NCBI RefSeq assembly: GCF_015142735.1
Contig: NZ_JACSPN010000004.1
Coordinates: forward strand, 169,229 to 233,228
Direction: 5' to 3'
DNA: 64,000 bases
From: Oerskovia douganii
GTDB lineage: Bacteria > Actinomycetota > Actinomycetes > Actinomycetales > Cellulomonadaceae
Of the stretch, positions 17,600 to 26,693 are shown in pieces. The notes beneath the pieces were generated by a model that was not told the DNA's origin, made no database searches, and saw only the letters and a program-made list of their open reading frames with translations. The position numbers and the translations under genes were made by a program. Within the stretch, counting starts at the first letter, position 1, and each line of letters begins with the position of its first letter.

Positions 17600-18256
17600 G
17601 TGACCACGGACGAGCTGCACGACGTCGGCACGCGCCGCGGGCGCTCGGCCCGCGTCCCGCTCCTGCTCGCCGCAGCCCTGGTGCTCGGAGCAGTGTTCGC
17701 CGCGACGTACGTCGTGACCGTCCGCACCCTCGCGGGGCAGCAGCTCGACAACGGCGCGTTCGTCTCGTGGCAGCAGCTCAACCCGTTCCTCGGCTCGTTC
17801 GCGCAGGTCCTGCGCCCGGCCCTGCCCGTCGCGCTCGGGGCCGTGTGCGCCGTGCTCGGCGTGCTCGCGCTGCGGGCCGGCCGACGCCGCGCGGTGCTGC
17901 GCGCGGTCGGGGTCGTGGCCGTCACGGTCCCGCTCGCCCGCTGGCTCCGCGACGGGGCGCTCGACCGGCCCGACCTCGCGGACCTGGCCTACCCGCAGAA
18001 CACCCTGCCCTCGGGGCACGTGGCCGTGACCGCCGCGCTGTGCGTCGCGGTCCTGTTCCTCTGGCCGCGGCGGTCGGGGGCGCTCGTCGCGTGGGCCGTC
18101 GTCGTGAGCCTCGCCGCGTGCGTCGCCTCGTTGCTGGAGCACGCGCACCGCCCGAGCGACGTCGTCGCGTCCCTGCTGCTCGTGGGCGCGGTCACGTGCC
18201 TGGTGCTCGCGTGCACGCAGCGCCCCACGGCGCGCTCCGGGCCCCTCGCGGGGTAG
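17600..18256 (+). CDS. PAP2-family membrane phosphatase
   Basis: Predicted membrane-bound lipid phosphatase, 218 residues with about six hydrophobic segments. The second and third catalytic motifs are visible: LPSGHVAVTAA near residue 135 and EHAHRPSDVVAS near residue 180 (His and Asp of the charge relay). The first motif is degenerate around RWLRDGALDRP. In glycan loci such enzymes dephosphorylate undecaprenyl pyrophosphate or a lipid intermediate. Start GTG at 17600 is preceded by GAGGAAGG with good spacing; a longer frame from 17471 adds unlikely hydrophilic sequence. Convergent with the glycosyltransferase gene at 18289. Confidence 0.8.
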   Translation: MTTDELHDVGTRRGRSARVPLLLAAALVLGAVFAATYVVTVRTLAGQQLDNGAFVSWQQLNPFLGSFAQVLRPALPVALGAVCAVLGVLALRAGRRRAVLRAVGVVAVTVPLARWLRDGALDRPDLADLAYPQNTLPSGHVAVTAALCVAVLFLWPRRSGALVAWAVVVSLAACVASLLEHAHRPSDVVASLLLVGAVTCLVLACTQRPTARSGPLAG

Positions 18257-18288
18257 GCCGTCGTGCGCGAGGCCCGGCAGGCAGGGCG

Positions 18289-19521
18289 CTACCTCCGCGG
18301 ACGGCCTCGCTGGGCGGGACGTGCCGCCAGGACGCGCTCGTAGACCTCGTCGTACCGGTCCGCGACGGCCTCCCACGTGTAGTCCTCGACCGTGCGGCGC
18401 CCCGCGGCCCCCATCGCGGCCGCGACCTCCGGCGCGTCCAGCAGCGCCCCGATCGCGTCCGCGAGCAGCACCGGGTCGCGCGGGTCGACCAGGAGGCCGT
18501 CGACGCCGTCGGTGACGAGGGTGCGCGGGCCACCGAGCACGGTGCCCACGACCGGGCGCCCCGCCCGCCAGGCCTCGAGGACCACGATCGACGCGGCCTC
18601 CTTGCGGCTCGGGACCACCACGACCGCGGCGTCCGCGAGCGCCGCGGCGACCGCGTCGGGCCCGAGCATGCCCGGGAAGGACACGCGGTCCGCGACCCCG
18701 AGCACCTCGGCGCGACGGCGCAGCGTCGCGAGCTCCGACCCGTCGCCCACGACCACGAGCCGCGCCCGGTCCGCGAGACCCGACGCCGCGAACGCCTCGA
18801 GCAGCAGGTCGAAGCCCTTGACGTGCTCGACCCGGCCGACCGCGAGGAGCACGGGAGGCCCGACGGCGTCGCTCGGCTCGACGGGGCGGGCCCGGGTCCC
18901 GCGCGGGGCCGGGGCGGGGGCGGCGACCGCGGGGGCCACGGGTACCGGGGTGGGCGTCGTGAGGTCCACGCCGTTCGGCACGACCACGGCCCCCGCGTAC
19001 CCGAACCGCTCGGCCAGGTCCTCGGTGACGATCGTCGAGCAGCCGGTCACGGCGTCGGCGCGGGCGAGCGACGCGCCGAACCAGGTGCGCATCCACCACG
19101 ACGTGCCGAGCGCGTCGTGGTCGTCGGCGAACGTCTCGCCGTGCGAGCTGACCACGAGCGGGGTGCGCGTGACCCGCCCCAGGGCCGTGGCGTAGACACC
19201 GTTGGGGCCGAAGCACTGCACGTGCAGGACGTCGGGGCGCAGCGAGCGGTAGGCACCGAACCACCGCCAGGCGGCCGCGGGCCAGCGGACCGCGAAGGCC
19301 AGGGCGCCGCGCGCACCGCGCGAGGGCTGGGGGGTCGGCAGGTAGCGGACCGTGACGCCGTCGAGCACGCGGGTCCCGAGGTGCTCGCCCTGGTCGACCG
19401 CCCACACCTCGACCGTCTCCCCGCGGGCGGCGAGCACGCGCGCGACGTGCTGGACGTGGGTCTCGACGCCACCCGTGCGGGGCGCGTAGGAGCTGGTGAC
19501 GAGCGCGGTCCGGGGACTCAT
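18289..19521 (-). CDS. Glycosyltransferase family 4
   Basis: Retaining GT-B glycosyltransferase, 410 residues, cytoplasmic or membrane-peripheral. The N-terminal Rossmann domain starts with SSYAPRTGGVETHVQHVARVL, the usual GG-VE loop; the C-terminal nucleotide-sugar domain has LLAVGRVEHVKGFDLLLEAF and the EX7E-type motif EAASIVVLEAWRAGRPVVG near residue 310. A Pro/Ala-rich insert separates the domains. ATG is preceded by GAGAGGGCGAA. It faces the GT4 gene at 19606 across an 84-bp divergent promoter. Sugar and acceptor cannot be inferred. Confidence 0.9.
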   Translation of the reverse strand: MSPRTALVTSSYAPRTGGVETHVQHVARVLAARGETVEVWAVDQGEHLGTRVLDGVTVRYLPTPQPSRGARGALAFAVRWPAAAWRWFGAYRSLRPDVLHVQCFGPNGVYATALGRVTRTPLVVSSHGETFADDHDALGTSWWMRTWFGASLARADAVTGCSTIVTEDLAERFGYAGAVVVPNGVDLTTPTPVPVAPAVAAPAPAPRGTRARPVEPSDAVGPPVLLAVGRVEHVKGFDLLLEAFAASGLADRARLVVVGDGSELATLRRRAEVLGVADRVSFPGMLGPDAVAAALADAAVVVVPSRKEAASIVVLEAWRAGRPVVGTVLGGPRTLVTDGVDGLLVDPRDPVLLADAIGALLDAPEVAAAMGAAGRRTVEDYTWEAVADRYDEVYERVLAARPAQRGRPRR

Positions 19522-19538
19522 TTCGCCCTCTCAGGACC

Positions 19539-19567
19539 GTGGTCCAGGCGCTGCGCGCCGCTAGAGT
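19539..19567 (+). promoter_or_regulatory. Candidate promoter for 19606-20733
   Basis: GTGGTC at 19539-19544, 17-bp spacer, -10 TAGAGT at 19562-19567, about 40 bp before the ATG. The -10 fits TANNNT; the -35 is weak. Confidence 0.4.
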
Positions 19568-19605
19568 GAGGCACTTCCCGGACCGCGAGAGAACGGACTC
19601 CCCGC

Positions 19606-20733
19606 ATGCCGCAGCTGGTGATCGCGACCGTCGCGGTAGAGGTGCCCATGGGCGCGCAAGTTTACCAGGAGGAGGTCGCCACGAGGGCGGCCGGAGCCCT
19701 GTCCGCACCGGCCGGACCAGCGGTTTCACCCGCTCGAGCCGGTGCCCCCACGTCGCCCGGGGCGGGCTCGGCGAACGCGCCCGGGGACTGGACCGTGACG
19801 CGTGCCGTCGCGCGGTCCCTGCGCTCGCCGCTGCCCGGCACGCTCCGCCTCCCGCTGTCCCGGCTCGGCACGGCCTCGCCCGCGCTGCGCCGAGCCGCAG
19901 GCCGGCTCGTGTACCCGCGCGGCGCCGTCGTGCACCGCGTCGGCCTCGAGCTCCCTCCGCACCCGACGCGCGACGTCGTGACCATCCAGGACGTGGTCTC
20001 GTGGCGGTTCGAGGACGAGTCCCGCCCGGTCCGCGCCGCCGCCGAGGAGGCCCGCCGGGCGGCGGCCGTCGTCACGGTCTCCGAGTTCAGCGCCGACGAG
20101 ATCGCCGAGCTGCTCGGCGTCGAGCGCCCGCACGTCGCCTACAACGGGGTCGACGAGCGCTACTTCCGCACCCCGCCGCTCGACGCCGCAGCGCTCGAGG
20201 CCCTGGGCGTCACGGGGCCGTACGTCCTGCACGCGGGCGGCGCCTCGCAGCGCAAGAACCTGGAGAGCCTCGCCGCGGCGTGGCCCCTGATCCACAGCGC
20301 GCGGCCGGACCTCACGCTCGTCATGAGCGGCCCGCAGAACTGGCGGCGCGACAAGCTGTTCGGCGCGCTCGCGGGCACGCGCCTCGTCGGTCGCCTGCCC
20401 GACGACGTCATGCCCGGCCTGGTCGCCGGCGCGGCCGTCGTCGTGGTCCCGTCGCACTACGAGGGGTTCGGCCTGCCCGCGCTCGAGGGCATGGCCGCGG
20501 GAGTTCCCGTGGTCGCGGCCCGCACGAGCTCGTTGCCCGAGGTCGTGGGCGACGGCGGGCTGCTCGTCGACCCGACGCCCGACGAGATCGCCCAGGCGAC
20601 CCTGTTCGCGCTCTCGGACGACGCGGAGGTCGCGGCCATGGTCGAGCGCGGCCGGGCCCGCTCGGCGGACTTCACCTGGGAGCGCAGCGCGGCGCAGCAC
20701 GCGGCCGTGTGGCGGAGCGTGGCCGCGCGCTGA
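19606..20733 (+). CDS. Glycosyltransferase family 4
   Basis: GT-B glycosyltransferase, 375 residues. The donor-binding half is clear: YVLHAGGASQRKNLESLAAAW near residue 205, then PSHYEGFGLPALEGMAAGVPVVA around residue 285 with the EX7E motif. The acceptor half contains DVVTIQDVVSWRFEDE and VSEFSADEIAELLGV. Residues 30-62 are a Pro/Ala/Ser/Gly-rich insert not typical of the family. Convergent with the large glycosidase gene, whose stop lies only 6 bp downstream. Confidence 0.9.
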   Translation: MPQLVIATVAVEVPMGAQVYQEEVATRAAGALSAPAGPAVSPARAGAPTSPGAGSANAPGDWTVTRAVARSLRSPLPGTLRLPLSRLGTASPALRRAAGRLVYPRGAVVHRVGLELPPHPTRDVVTIQDVVSWRFEDESRPVRAAAEEARRAAAVVTVSEFSADEIAELLGVERPHVAYNGVDERYFRTPPLDAAALEALGVTGPYVLHAGGASQRKNLESLAAAWPLIHSARPDLTLVMSGPQNWRRDKLFGALAGTRLVGRLPDDVMPGLVAGAAVVVVPSHYEGFGLPALEGMAAGVPVVAARTSSLPEVVGDGGLLVDPTPDEIAQATLFALSDDAEVAAMVERGRARSADFTWERSAAQHAAVWRSVAAR

Positions 20734-20739
20734 CGCTGG

Positions 20740-23700
20740 TCAGGCCCCGGGCCCCCAGGCCTGGAGCGCGCTCACGGTCGCGACGTACGCGCTCTCGGTC
20801 GCGAGCGGCAGGAACGACGGGTGCAGCCCACCCACGACGCCCGAGTAGTTCGCCGCGAGCACGGGCACGCCCCGCTCGGTCGTCATGGGCACCGAGACGC
20901 GCACCGCGGTGACCTCGACCGGCTCGATCTCGAACACCGCGACCCGGTCGGAGAACTGGTCCTCCTGCCGGGCGACGTCCTGCCAGGTGCCGTCGGGGAG
21001 CTGGACCGAGACCGTGTAGTCGCGCAGACCCATGCTGCAGCAGCGGATCCCCGCCGTCGCGACGGCGATCCGGTCGACGGTCTGCGGCCCGTCGGTCGTC
21101 ACGGTCACCGAGGGGTTCTCGTCGACGACGTCGTCCGCGAGGCGACCGGACCGCCACGGGTCGCGCACGTCGAACGTCCCGGACGTCACGACCTGGGCGT
21201 CGGCCTCCTCGTGGGTCGAGGTGGCCGTGACGGGACGCCCCGCCAGGAGGTCGGGACCGAACGGCTCGACGGCCTGGACGCCCAGGGTCTGGCCGGGCTC
21301 CCCGACGAGGAAGACGGGCGCGCCCGTGACCGGGAGGTCGACCCCGTCCCCTCCGACGTCGAGGGACGCCACGGCCCCGTACTGGTCGATCCTTCGCACC
21401 GTGCCGTCGTCGCCGTCGTCGCCGTCGCCGCCCGCCGCCGTCAGGCGCACGGTGGTCGACAGGTCGTCTCCCCAGACCGCGAGCAACGGCTCGCCACCGG
21501 GCCCCTGGGCCGTGGCCGCGAACGTGCCCGGCACGCCCGTCTCGACGAACGTCGGCGTCCCGTAGGGCTCGAGCAGGGCCGAGGTCGCGGCGAAGGCCGC
21601 CCCGGCGGGCTTGACGTAGCTGCCGTACTGCACGAGGGACCACGAGTTGCCGGACTCCCCGAACCCGCCCTCGGAGAAGAAGTAGGTCCACTCGTCGATC
21701 CCCTCGGACCCGTACCACAGGAGCTTGCGCGCGACGTCGGAGCCGCCGGCCCAGAAGTTCGCGACGCCGTCGGACCACCAGCCGGACTCGGTGTCCCACA
21801 GCGGGACGTCGCCGCACGGCGCGAGCGCGTCCCGGAGCTGGTCGAGCTCGGCGTCCGCCACCGAGAAGCCCTCCTCCTCCCAGGACCGGTTGAGCCCCGT
21901 GTAGGGATGGATCCCGACGACGTCCATCGACGCGCACCCGCCCGCGTCGACGAGTGCGGCCCACCAGTCCGGCACGATCCCGAGCGTGTTCCCCCCGACG
22001 ACCACGACGCCCGGCAGCGCTGCGCGCGCGCCCGCCGCGAACGGCGCACCGACCTGCTCCTCGTACTGCGCACCGTCGCCGAAGCCCGTGTTGTTGGGCT
22101 CGTTCCAGGGCTGCCAGGCCACGATCCCCGGCGCCCGCTCCGCGACGGCCGCGACGATCTCGCGCGACCACCCCTCCCACGTGCCCGCGTCGACCGCGGC
22201 CCGCTCGGCCTCGCCGCCCGACCCGAGCTGGAGGGTCAGCGTGACCCCGCTGCTCCCCGCGAGCGCCGCGGCGGCCGCGAGCTCGGCGAAGGGGTCGGGG
22301 TCGGTCTCGGCCCCCTCCTCGGGCTCGGGCACGCCCGCGCTCGGGAGCGAGTCCCAGACCAGCCCGTCGGCGGCCGGGGTGCCGGTCGGGTCGGGGACGA
22401 TCGCCCCGAAGTCGAGCTGCCAGCGGTAGCTGTCGACGCCGAGCTGGTCGGCGAGCTGCACCCCCCGCAGGACCGAGGCCCCTCCCCAGTCGGCGCCGTC
22501 GGCCAGCCCGGCGAGGTCGAGCGGGGCGCCGGGCGCGCCGACCGTGTACCGCAGGCACGTCCCCGAGACGGGGTCGCCCGACGCGCGCTCGACCAGGGCG
22601 GCGTCGACCTCGTAGACCCCGGGCCTCGTCGCGGGCAGCGTCACGGGCACGTCCCCGCCGTCCGCCGGGATCTCGGCGACCTGCTCGTCGCCCACGACGG
22701 GGTCCGGGACGCGGGGGTCGCCGCGCACCTGGAGGCGCAGCTCGTAGCGGTCGGCCCAGCGGCCCCACGAGTCGTCGAGGCTCAGGCGCACGGCGGGCTC
22801 CTCGCCCGGCGGGAAGTAGTTGTAGACCTCGTCCGTCACGAGGCCCGCGCCGGCGCCCAGCACCGCGAGGAAGCCGTCGTTGACCGCGTTGTACTTCACG
22901 GGCGCGCCGAGCTGGTAGGCCATGCGGTCCTGCGTGATCGCCGTGAGGGCGACGGCCCCCTCGCTCGTCGTCAGCGTGTAGTACGTGCCGTCGTCCAGCA
23001 CGAGGGGCGAGCCGTCGAGGAGCGTGAAGTCCGCATCCAGGTCGGCGCGTGCGTCGGGCCACACGCCGCGCCGCACGCCGTCCGCGCCCACGTGCTCGAA
23101 CCCGAGGCCGTCCTCGATCACCACGAGCCCGTCGCCGTCGGGCGCCGGGGCGACGCCGACCACGGAGTCGAACCAGTACTGGGACGGCTTGCCGAACGCC
23201 CACCGGCCGTTGGCCGTCGCCCCCAGGTGCAGCTCCTCGCCGCCGTCCTGGTCGAGGACCGTCAGGTCGTCGGTGGACCCTGCGTCCGAGGAGCCCGAGG
23301 ACTCGAGCACGAGCCCGCCGTCGGGCAGCTGGCCCAGGACCTGGCCGGGGAAGTCGTCACGCGTACCGACGATCTTCCCGTCGGTCCCCACGAGGTGCAT
23401 GGTGCGCTCGGTCTCGTGCACGCCGACCACGGGCCGACCGTCGAGGTCGTCCCACAGGGCCATGCCGAACAGGTCGAGGACCCCGCCCTCGGTCTGGTCC
23501 CCCTCGGGCAGGTGCGTCGTCCAGGACCGTGTGCCGTCGAGCTCGAACCGGACCAGGTCGCGGCGCTGCATGAGCGTGTCGAGGAAGTAGACGCCGCCCT
23601 CGGCGTCGACCTCGAACTGCTCGGGGCTGAACGCCTCGCTGCCCTCGTCGAGCTGCAGCTCGAAGTCCGTGGTCCCCTCGACGTCCCCCGTCGCCACGTC

Positions 23701-24096
23701 GTACCGGGTCACGCGGTAGGCGCTCGACCGGTCCCACTCGAGGACGTACGCGAGCCCGTCGCGGACCCGCAGCGAGAGCACGGTGCCGTCCGTCAGGGTC
23801 GCGACCTCGTCGACCACGTCGCGGCGCCCGCCGAGGTCGGCCGGGTCGACGCCGTCGTGCGTGACCTTGTCGAGCACCGGGAACCCGCACACCGGCGCGG
23901 CCCCCGGCTCGCTCGCGCTCACGACGGTCGGCATGGCGGGACCGGGCTCCGCCGCGGCGCCCCCGTCGACCGTGCGGACGACCAGGACGGCCCCCGTGGC
24001 GACCACGACGGCGCCCGCGACGCCGACGACCCAGGGCCGGCGCCACCACCCCGTGGGGCGCTGGGCCTGCTCGTCCTGCTGGGGCGGGTCGGTCAC
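20740..24096 (-). CDS. Membrane-anchored propeller / GH39-like glycosidase / discoidin protein
   Basis: Predicted cell-surface glycoside hydrolase, 1118 residues. A short basic N-terminus precedes one membrane segment (about residues 18-40, VVGVAGAVVVATGAVLVV), giving a signal anchor. Residues about 60-450 look like a beta-propeller of repeated short strands. A clan-A (beta/alpha)8 glycosidase domain follows, with acid/base E666 in QPWNEPNNTGF and nucleophile E770 in LWDTESGWW; the 104-residue spacing fits strands 4 and 7 of GH39/GH5-type enzymes. The last roughly 170 residues resemble an F5/8 type C (discoidin) module. GTG at 24096 is preferred (GGGAG 8 nt upstream) over an ATG at 24222 that crowds the divergent gene. 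Comparable to PslG-type glycosidases encoded within exopolysaccharide loci. Substrate unknown. Confidence 0.78.
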   Translation of the reverse strand: MTDPPQQDEQAQRPTGWWRRPWVVGVAGAVVVATGAVLVVRTVDGGAAAEPGPAMPTVVSASEPGAAPVCGFPVLDKVTHDGVDPADLGGRRDVVDEVATLTDGTVLSLRVRDGLAYVLEWDRSSAYRVTRYDVATGDVEGTTDFELQLDEGSEAFSPEQFEVDAEGGVYFLDTLMQRRDLVRFELDGTRSWTTHLPEGDQTEGGVLDLFGMALWDDLDGRPVVGVHETERTMHLVGTDGKIVGTRDDFPGQVLGQLPDGGLVLESSGSSDAGSTDDLTVLDQDGGEELHLGATANGRWAFGKPSQYWFDSVVGVAPAPDGDGLVVIEDGLGFEHVGADGVRRGVWPDARADLDADFTLLDGSPLVLDDGTYYTLTTSEGAVALTAITQDRMAYQLGAPVKYNAVNDGFLAVLGAGAGLVTDEVYNYFPPGEEPAVRLSLDDSWGRWADRYELRLQVRGDPRVPDPVVGDEQVAEIPADGGDVPVTLPATRPGVYEVDAALVERASGDPVSGTCLRYTVGAPGAPLDLAGLADGADWGGASVLRGVQLADQLGVDSYRWQLDFGAIVPDPTGTPAADGLVWDSLPSAGVPEPEEGAETDPDPFAELAAAAALAGSSGVTLTLQLGSGGEAERAAVDAGTWEGWSREIVAAVAERAPGIVAWQPWNEPNNTGFGDGAQYEEQVGAPFAAGARAALPGVVVVGGNTLGIVPDWWAALVDAGGCASMDVVGIHPYTGLNRSWEEEGFSVADAELDQLRDALAPCGDVPLWDTESGWWSDGVANFWAGGSDVARKLLWYGSEGIDEWTYFFSEGGFGESGNSWSLVQYGSYVKPAGAAFAATSALLEPYGTPTFVETGVPGTFAATAQGPGGEPLLAVWGDDLSTTVRLTAAGGDGDDGDDGTVRRIDQYGAVASLDVGGDGVDLPVTGAPVFLVGEPGQTLGVQAVEPFGPDLLAGRPVTATSTHEEADAQVVTSGTFDVRDPWRSGRLADDVVDENPSVTVTTDGPQTVDRIAVATAGIRCCSMGLRDYTVSVQLPDGTWQDVARQEDQFSDRVAVFEIEPVEVTAVRVSVPMTTERGVPVLAANYSGVVGGLHPSFLPLATESAYVATVSALQAWGPGA

Positions 24097-24183
24097 GTCG
24101 GTGCTCCCGTCGGGCCCGGCGGCGCGGGCCAAGGGTCGATCGTACGTCGCGGACCCCCGCCGCGCTGGGCGACCGACCGCGGA

Positions 24184-24232
24184 TTTCACCCTCGTCGAGG
24201 GACCTTCCGCAGCGGGGGTCATCCCCTACGCT
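24184..24232 (+). promoter_or_regulatory. Leaderless promoter and TTTCACCC element
   Basis: TACGCT at 24227-24232 lies exactly 6 nt before the ATG at 24239 and no Shine-Dalgarno is present, fitting a leaderless transcript. TTTCACCCTCG at 24184-24194 is one of several TTTCACC elements in this locus's gaps. The 142-bp gap also serves the leftward glycosidase gene. Confidence 0.5.
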
Positions 24233-24238
24233 GACCGC

Positions 24239-25363
24239 ATGGACCAGGACGCGCCCGACACCTCCCGTGCCCGGCGTCCCGTCCTGTGGCTCAGCAACGA
24301 GACCCCCGACCGGGACGGGCAGGGCGGCCAGCGCAGGCAGTACTTCCAGATCCGCGCGCTCGTGCGCGCCGGCTGGGCCGTGCACGTCATGACGCTCGCG
24401 GGCGACCAGGACGACACGTCGCTGCGCGAGATCGCGACCGTCGAGCGGTTCGCCCCGTTCCTCCACAAGCGCCTGCCCCACCCGACGCGCTACTTCCTCG
24501 CGCGCCGCCGGGCGCGCTCGGGCCGGTTCGACCACGTGGTCGTCGCGCACCTCGAGTCCTGGGCCCTGCTGCGCGGGGCGGGGCGCCGGCTCGGGACCCC
24601 GGTGCTGGTCGACGTCCACAACGTCATGAGCCCGTGGCTGACGCGCCTGGGCAGGACCCGCGAGGCCCGCTCGTTCCGCACGGTCGAGGACCGGGTCCTG
24701 CGGGACGCCTCCGCGGTGTCGGTCTGCTCGCCCGCCGAGCTCGACCGCCTGCCCGCGGGGGGCGGCGCGCGCCGGCTCGTCGCGCCGCACGGGATCGACG
24801 CCGACGAGTGGCCCCCGCCACCGGCGGCCGCTCCCCCGCCCGTGGTCGGGATGTTCGGCAACTGGTCGTGGACCCCGAACACGGCAGGGATCGCCTGGTT
24901 CGCCAAGGACGTGTGGCCTCGCGTGCGGCAGGCCGTGCCCGACGCCGAGTGGCACGTCGCGGGGAGCGGCACCCCCGCCCGCTTCACCGAGATCGAGGGC
25001 TACCGCGGGCTCGGTCGCGTCCCGGCGCTCTCCGACCTCACGGCGCGCAGCCGGGTGGTCGCGGTGCCCGTCCGGGCCGGCGTGGGCGCCCCGGTGAAGT
25101 TCGGCGAAGCCCTTGCGACGGGTCGTCCCGTGATCGCGACGACCGACGGGGCCAGCGCTCACCCGGGTTCCCCGGCCCGGGTCACCGACGACACCGACGA
25201 GTGGGTCGAGTGGCTCGTCGAGCGCCTGGGCCCGGACCCCGCGCCCGCCGACGACGAGGGCCGGCGCACCTACCGCTACGCCATGGACGAGCTCCCGTGG
25301 GAGTGCACGACCGCCCCGATCGTCTCGTGGCTGTCGGAGAATTCCACCCGCTCCCGGCCCTGA
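24239..25363 (+). CDS. Glycosyltransferase family 4
   Basis: GT-B glycosyltransferase of 374 residues, of the subgroup with a GGQRRQYFQIRALVRAG acceptor-side loop. VDVHNVMSPWLTRL and SVCSPAELDRL mark the N-terminal domain; MFGNWSWTPNTAGIAWF and VPVRAGVGAPVKFGEALATG mark the C-terminal donor domain, in which KFGEALATG replaces the usual EX7E sequence. Start ATG at 24239 is supported by the leaderless -10 box. Located between the divergent surface glycosidase and the ABC exporter genes, 119 bp before the latter. Confidence 0.87.
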   Translation: MDQDAPDTSRARRPVLWLSNETPDRDGQGGQRRQYFQIRALVRAGWAVHVMTLAGDQDDTSLREIATVERFAPFLHKRLPHPTRYFLARRRARSGRFDHVVVAHLESWALLRGAGRRLGTPVLVDVHNVMSPWLTRLGRTREARSFRTVEDRVLRDASAVSVCSPAELDRLPAGGGARRLVAPHGIDADEWPPPPAAAPPPVVGMFGNWSWTPNTAGIAWFAKDVWPRVRQAVPDAEWHVAGSGTPARFTEIEGYRGLGRVPALSDLTARSRVVAVPVRAGVGAPVKFGEALATGRPVIATTDGASAHPGSPARVTDDTDEWVEWLVERLGPDPAPADDEGRRTYRYAMDELPWECTTAPIVSWLSENSTRSRP

Positions 25364-25382
25364 TCCGGGGTCTGCCCGCTGA

Positions 25383-25388
25383 TAGTGT
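25383..25388 (+). promoter_or_regulatory. -10 box for the exporter operon
   Basis: TAGTGT at 25383-25388 with CTGATC 17 bp upstream (25360-25365). It lies about 95 bp before the exporter ATPase start. TTCTCACCGG at 25411-25420 follows, a weaker relative of the TTTCACC elements elsewhere. Confidence 0.4.
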
Positions 25389-25482
25389 GCCCGTGTCGTA
25401 GAAGGCCCGGTTCTCACCGGTCGAGACTCCTCCGACCACCACACGATCCGCAGCGCGCGGACACCATGCCGAAGGGGACACC

Positions 25483-26691
25483 GTGGCGGATCCCGCTGTT
25501 GCCGTGAAGGGCCTCTCCAAGTCCTACCGCATCGCGAAGAGCGGCTTCCGGCCGACGACCGCTGCGGAAGCAGTGATCAACCGCGTCAAGCACCCGCTCC
25601 ACAAGCCGGAGTACGAGGACTTCGAGGCCCTCAAGGACGTCGACTTCGAGGTCCCGTGGGGCGAGGCGCTGGGCATCATCGGGCGCAACGGGGCCGGCAA
25701 GAGCACGCTGCTCAAGCTCCTCACCCGCATCACGGCCCCCTCGACGGGCCGGATCGAGCTGGGAGGGCGCGTGGGCAGCCTCCTCGAGGTCGGCACGGGG
25801 TTCCACCCCGAGCTGACCGGCCGGGAGAACGTCTACCTCAACGGCACGCTCCTGGGCATGCGTCGCAAGGAGATCCAGCGCCGCTTCGACGAGATCGTGG
25901 ACTTCTCGGGCGTCGAGAAGTTCCTCGAGACCCCGGTCAAGCGCTACTCGTCGGGCATGTACGTGCGCCTGGCGTTCGCGGTGGCAGCGCACCTCGAGAC
26001 CGAGATCCTCGCGATCGACGAGGTCCTCGCGGTCGGCGACGCCGAGTTCCAGGCCAAGTCCCTCGCCAAGATGCGCGACGTCGCACGCGACGGTCGCACG
26101 GTGCTCTACGTGAGCCACCAGGCGCAGACCGTGTCCGCGCTGTGCACCCGCGCGATCTACCTCGACCAGGGCAAGCTCACCTACGCGGGCAACGTCGAGG
26201 ACGCGCTCGCCGAGTACCGCAACAGCTTCACGAGCTTCCACGTCGCCCAGCAGGACGCGTCCCGACGGGCCGGCACCGGCGAGCTCCGTTTCACCGAGGC
26301 GGCGATCGCCGAGGAGACCATGGAGCCCACCGAGGACAAGGTCATCGAGTTCGCCGTGAACGCGAACCCGGACCTGGTCGGCAGCTACTTCGTCTCGTGC
26401 CACATCAACGACATGAACGGCAACATCGTCGTGCAGTGCGACTCACGCCTCGTCGGCCTGTGGCTCGACCCGACCGTCCCGCAGCGCGGCGCGCTGACGA
26501 TCAAGGACCTGTGGCTCAAGCCCGGCAAGTACACGTACGACCTGTACGTGTGCAAGACCGGCATCCTCGACGCCTGGGAGGGCGCGGGGGCCTTCGAGAT
26601 CCTGCCCAACCCGCCGTACCCCGAGGTCACGTCCGACGAGGCGCTGACGCACGGCATGGTGCTGGCGGACTTCCAGTACGAGAGGTGGTGA
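25483..26691 (+). CDS. Polysaccharide ABC exporter ATPase, Wzt/TagH type
   Basis: ATPase that powers export of an undecaprenyl-linked glycan, 402 residues. Walker A IGRNGAGKSTLLKLL at about residue 66, signature YSSGMYVRLAFAVA, Walker B ILAIDEVLAVGD and switch YVSHQAQTV are typical of Wzt/TagH/RfbE. Beyond residue about 250 is a Wzt-type C-terminal beta-sandwich (SYFVSCHINDMNGNIVVQCD, LKPGKYTYDLYVCK), which in known homologues recognises the modified glycan end. GTG start with GAAGGGGACACC upstream. The permease gene begins 3 bp after its stop. Confidence 0.92.
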   Translation: MADPAVAVKGLSKSYRIAKSGFRPTTAAEAVINRVKHPLHKPEYEDFEALKDVDFEVPWGEALGIIGRNGAGKSTLLKLLTRITAPSTGRIELGGRVGSLLEVGTGFHPELTGRENVYLNGTLLGMRRKEIQRRFDEIVDFSGVEKFLETPVKRYSSGMYVRLAFAVAAHLETEILAIDEVLAVGDAEFQAKSLAKMRDVARDGRTVLYVSHQAQTVSALCTRAIYLDQGKLTYAGNVEDALAEYRNSFTSFHVAQQDASRRAGTGELRFTEAAIAEETMEPTEDKVIEFAVNANPDLVGSYFVSCHINDMNGNIVVQCDSRLVGLWLDPTVPQRGALTIKDLWLKPGKYTYDLYVCKTGILDAWEGAGAFEILPNPPYPEVTSDEALTHGMVLADFQYERW

Positions 26692-26693
26692 CG

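Noticed and set aside
20821-24234. Long open frame on the + strand, over 1100 codons
   Set aside because: Antisense to the surface glycosidase gene; composition is Arg/Gly/Val-rich shadow coding of high-GC DNA with no domain.
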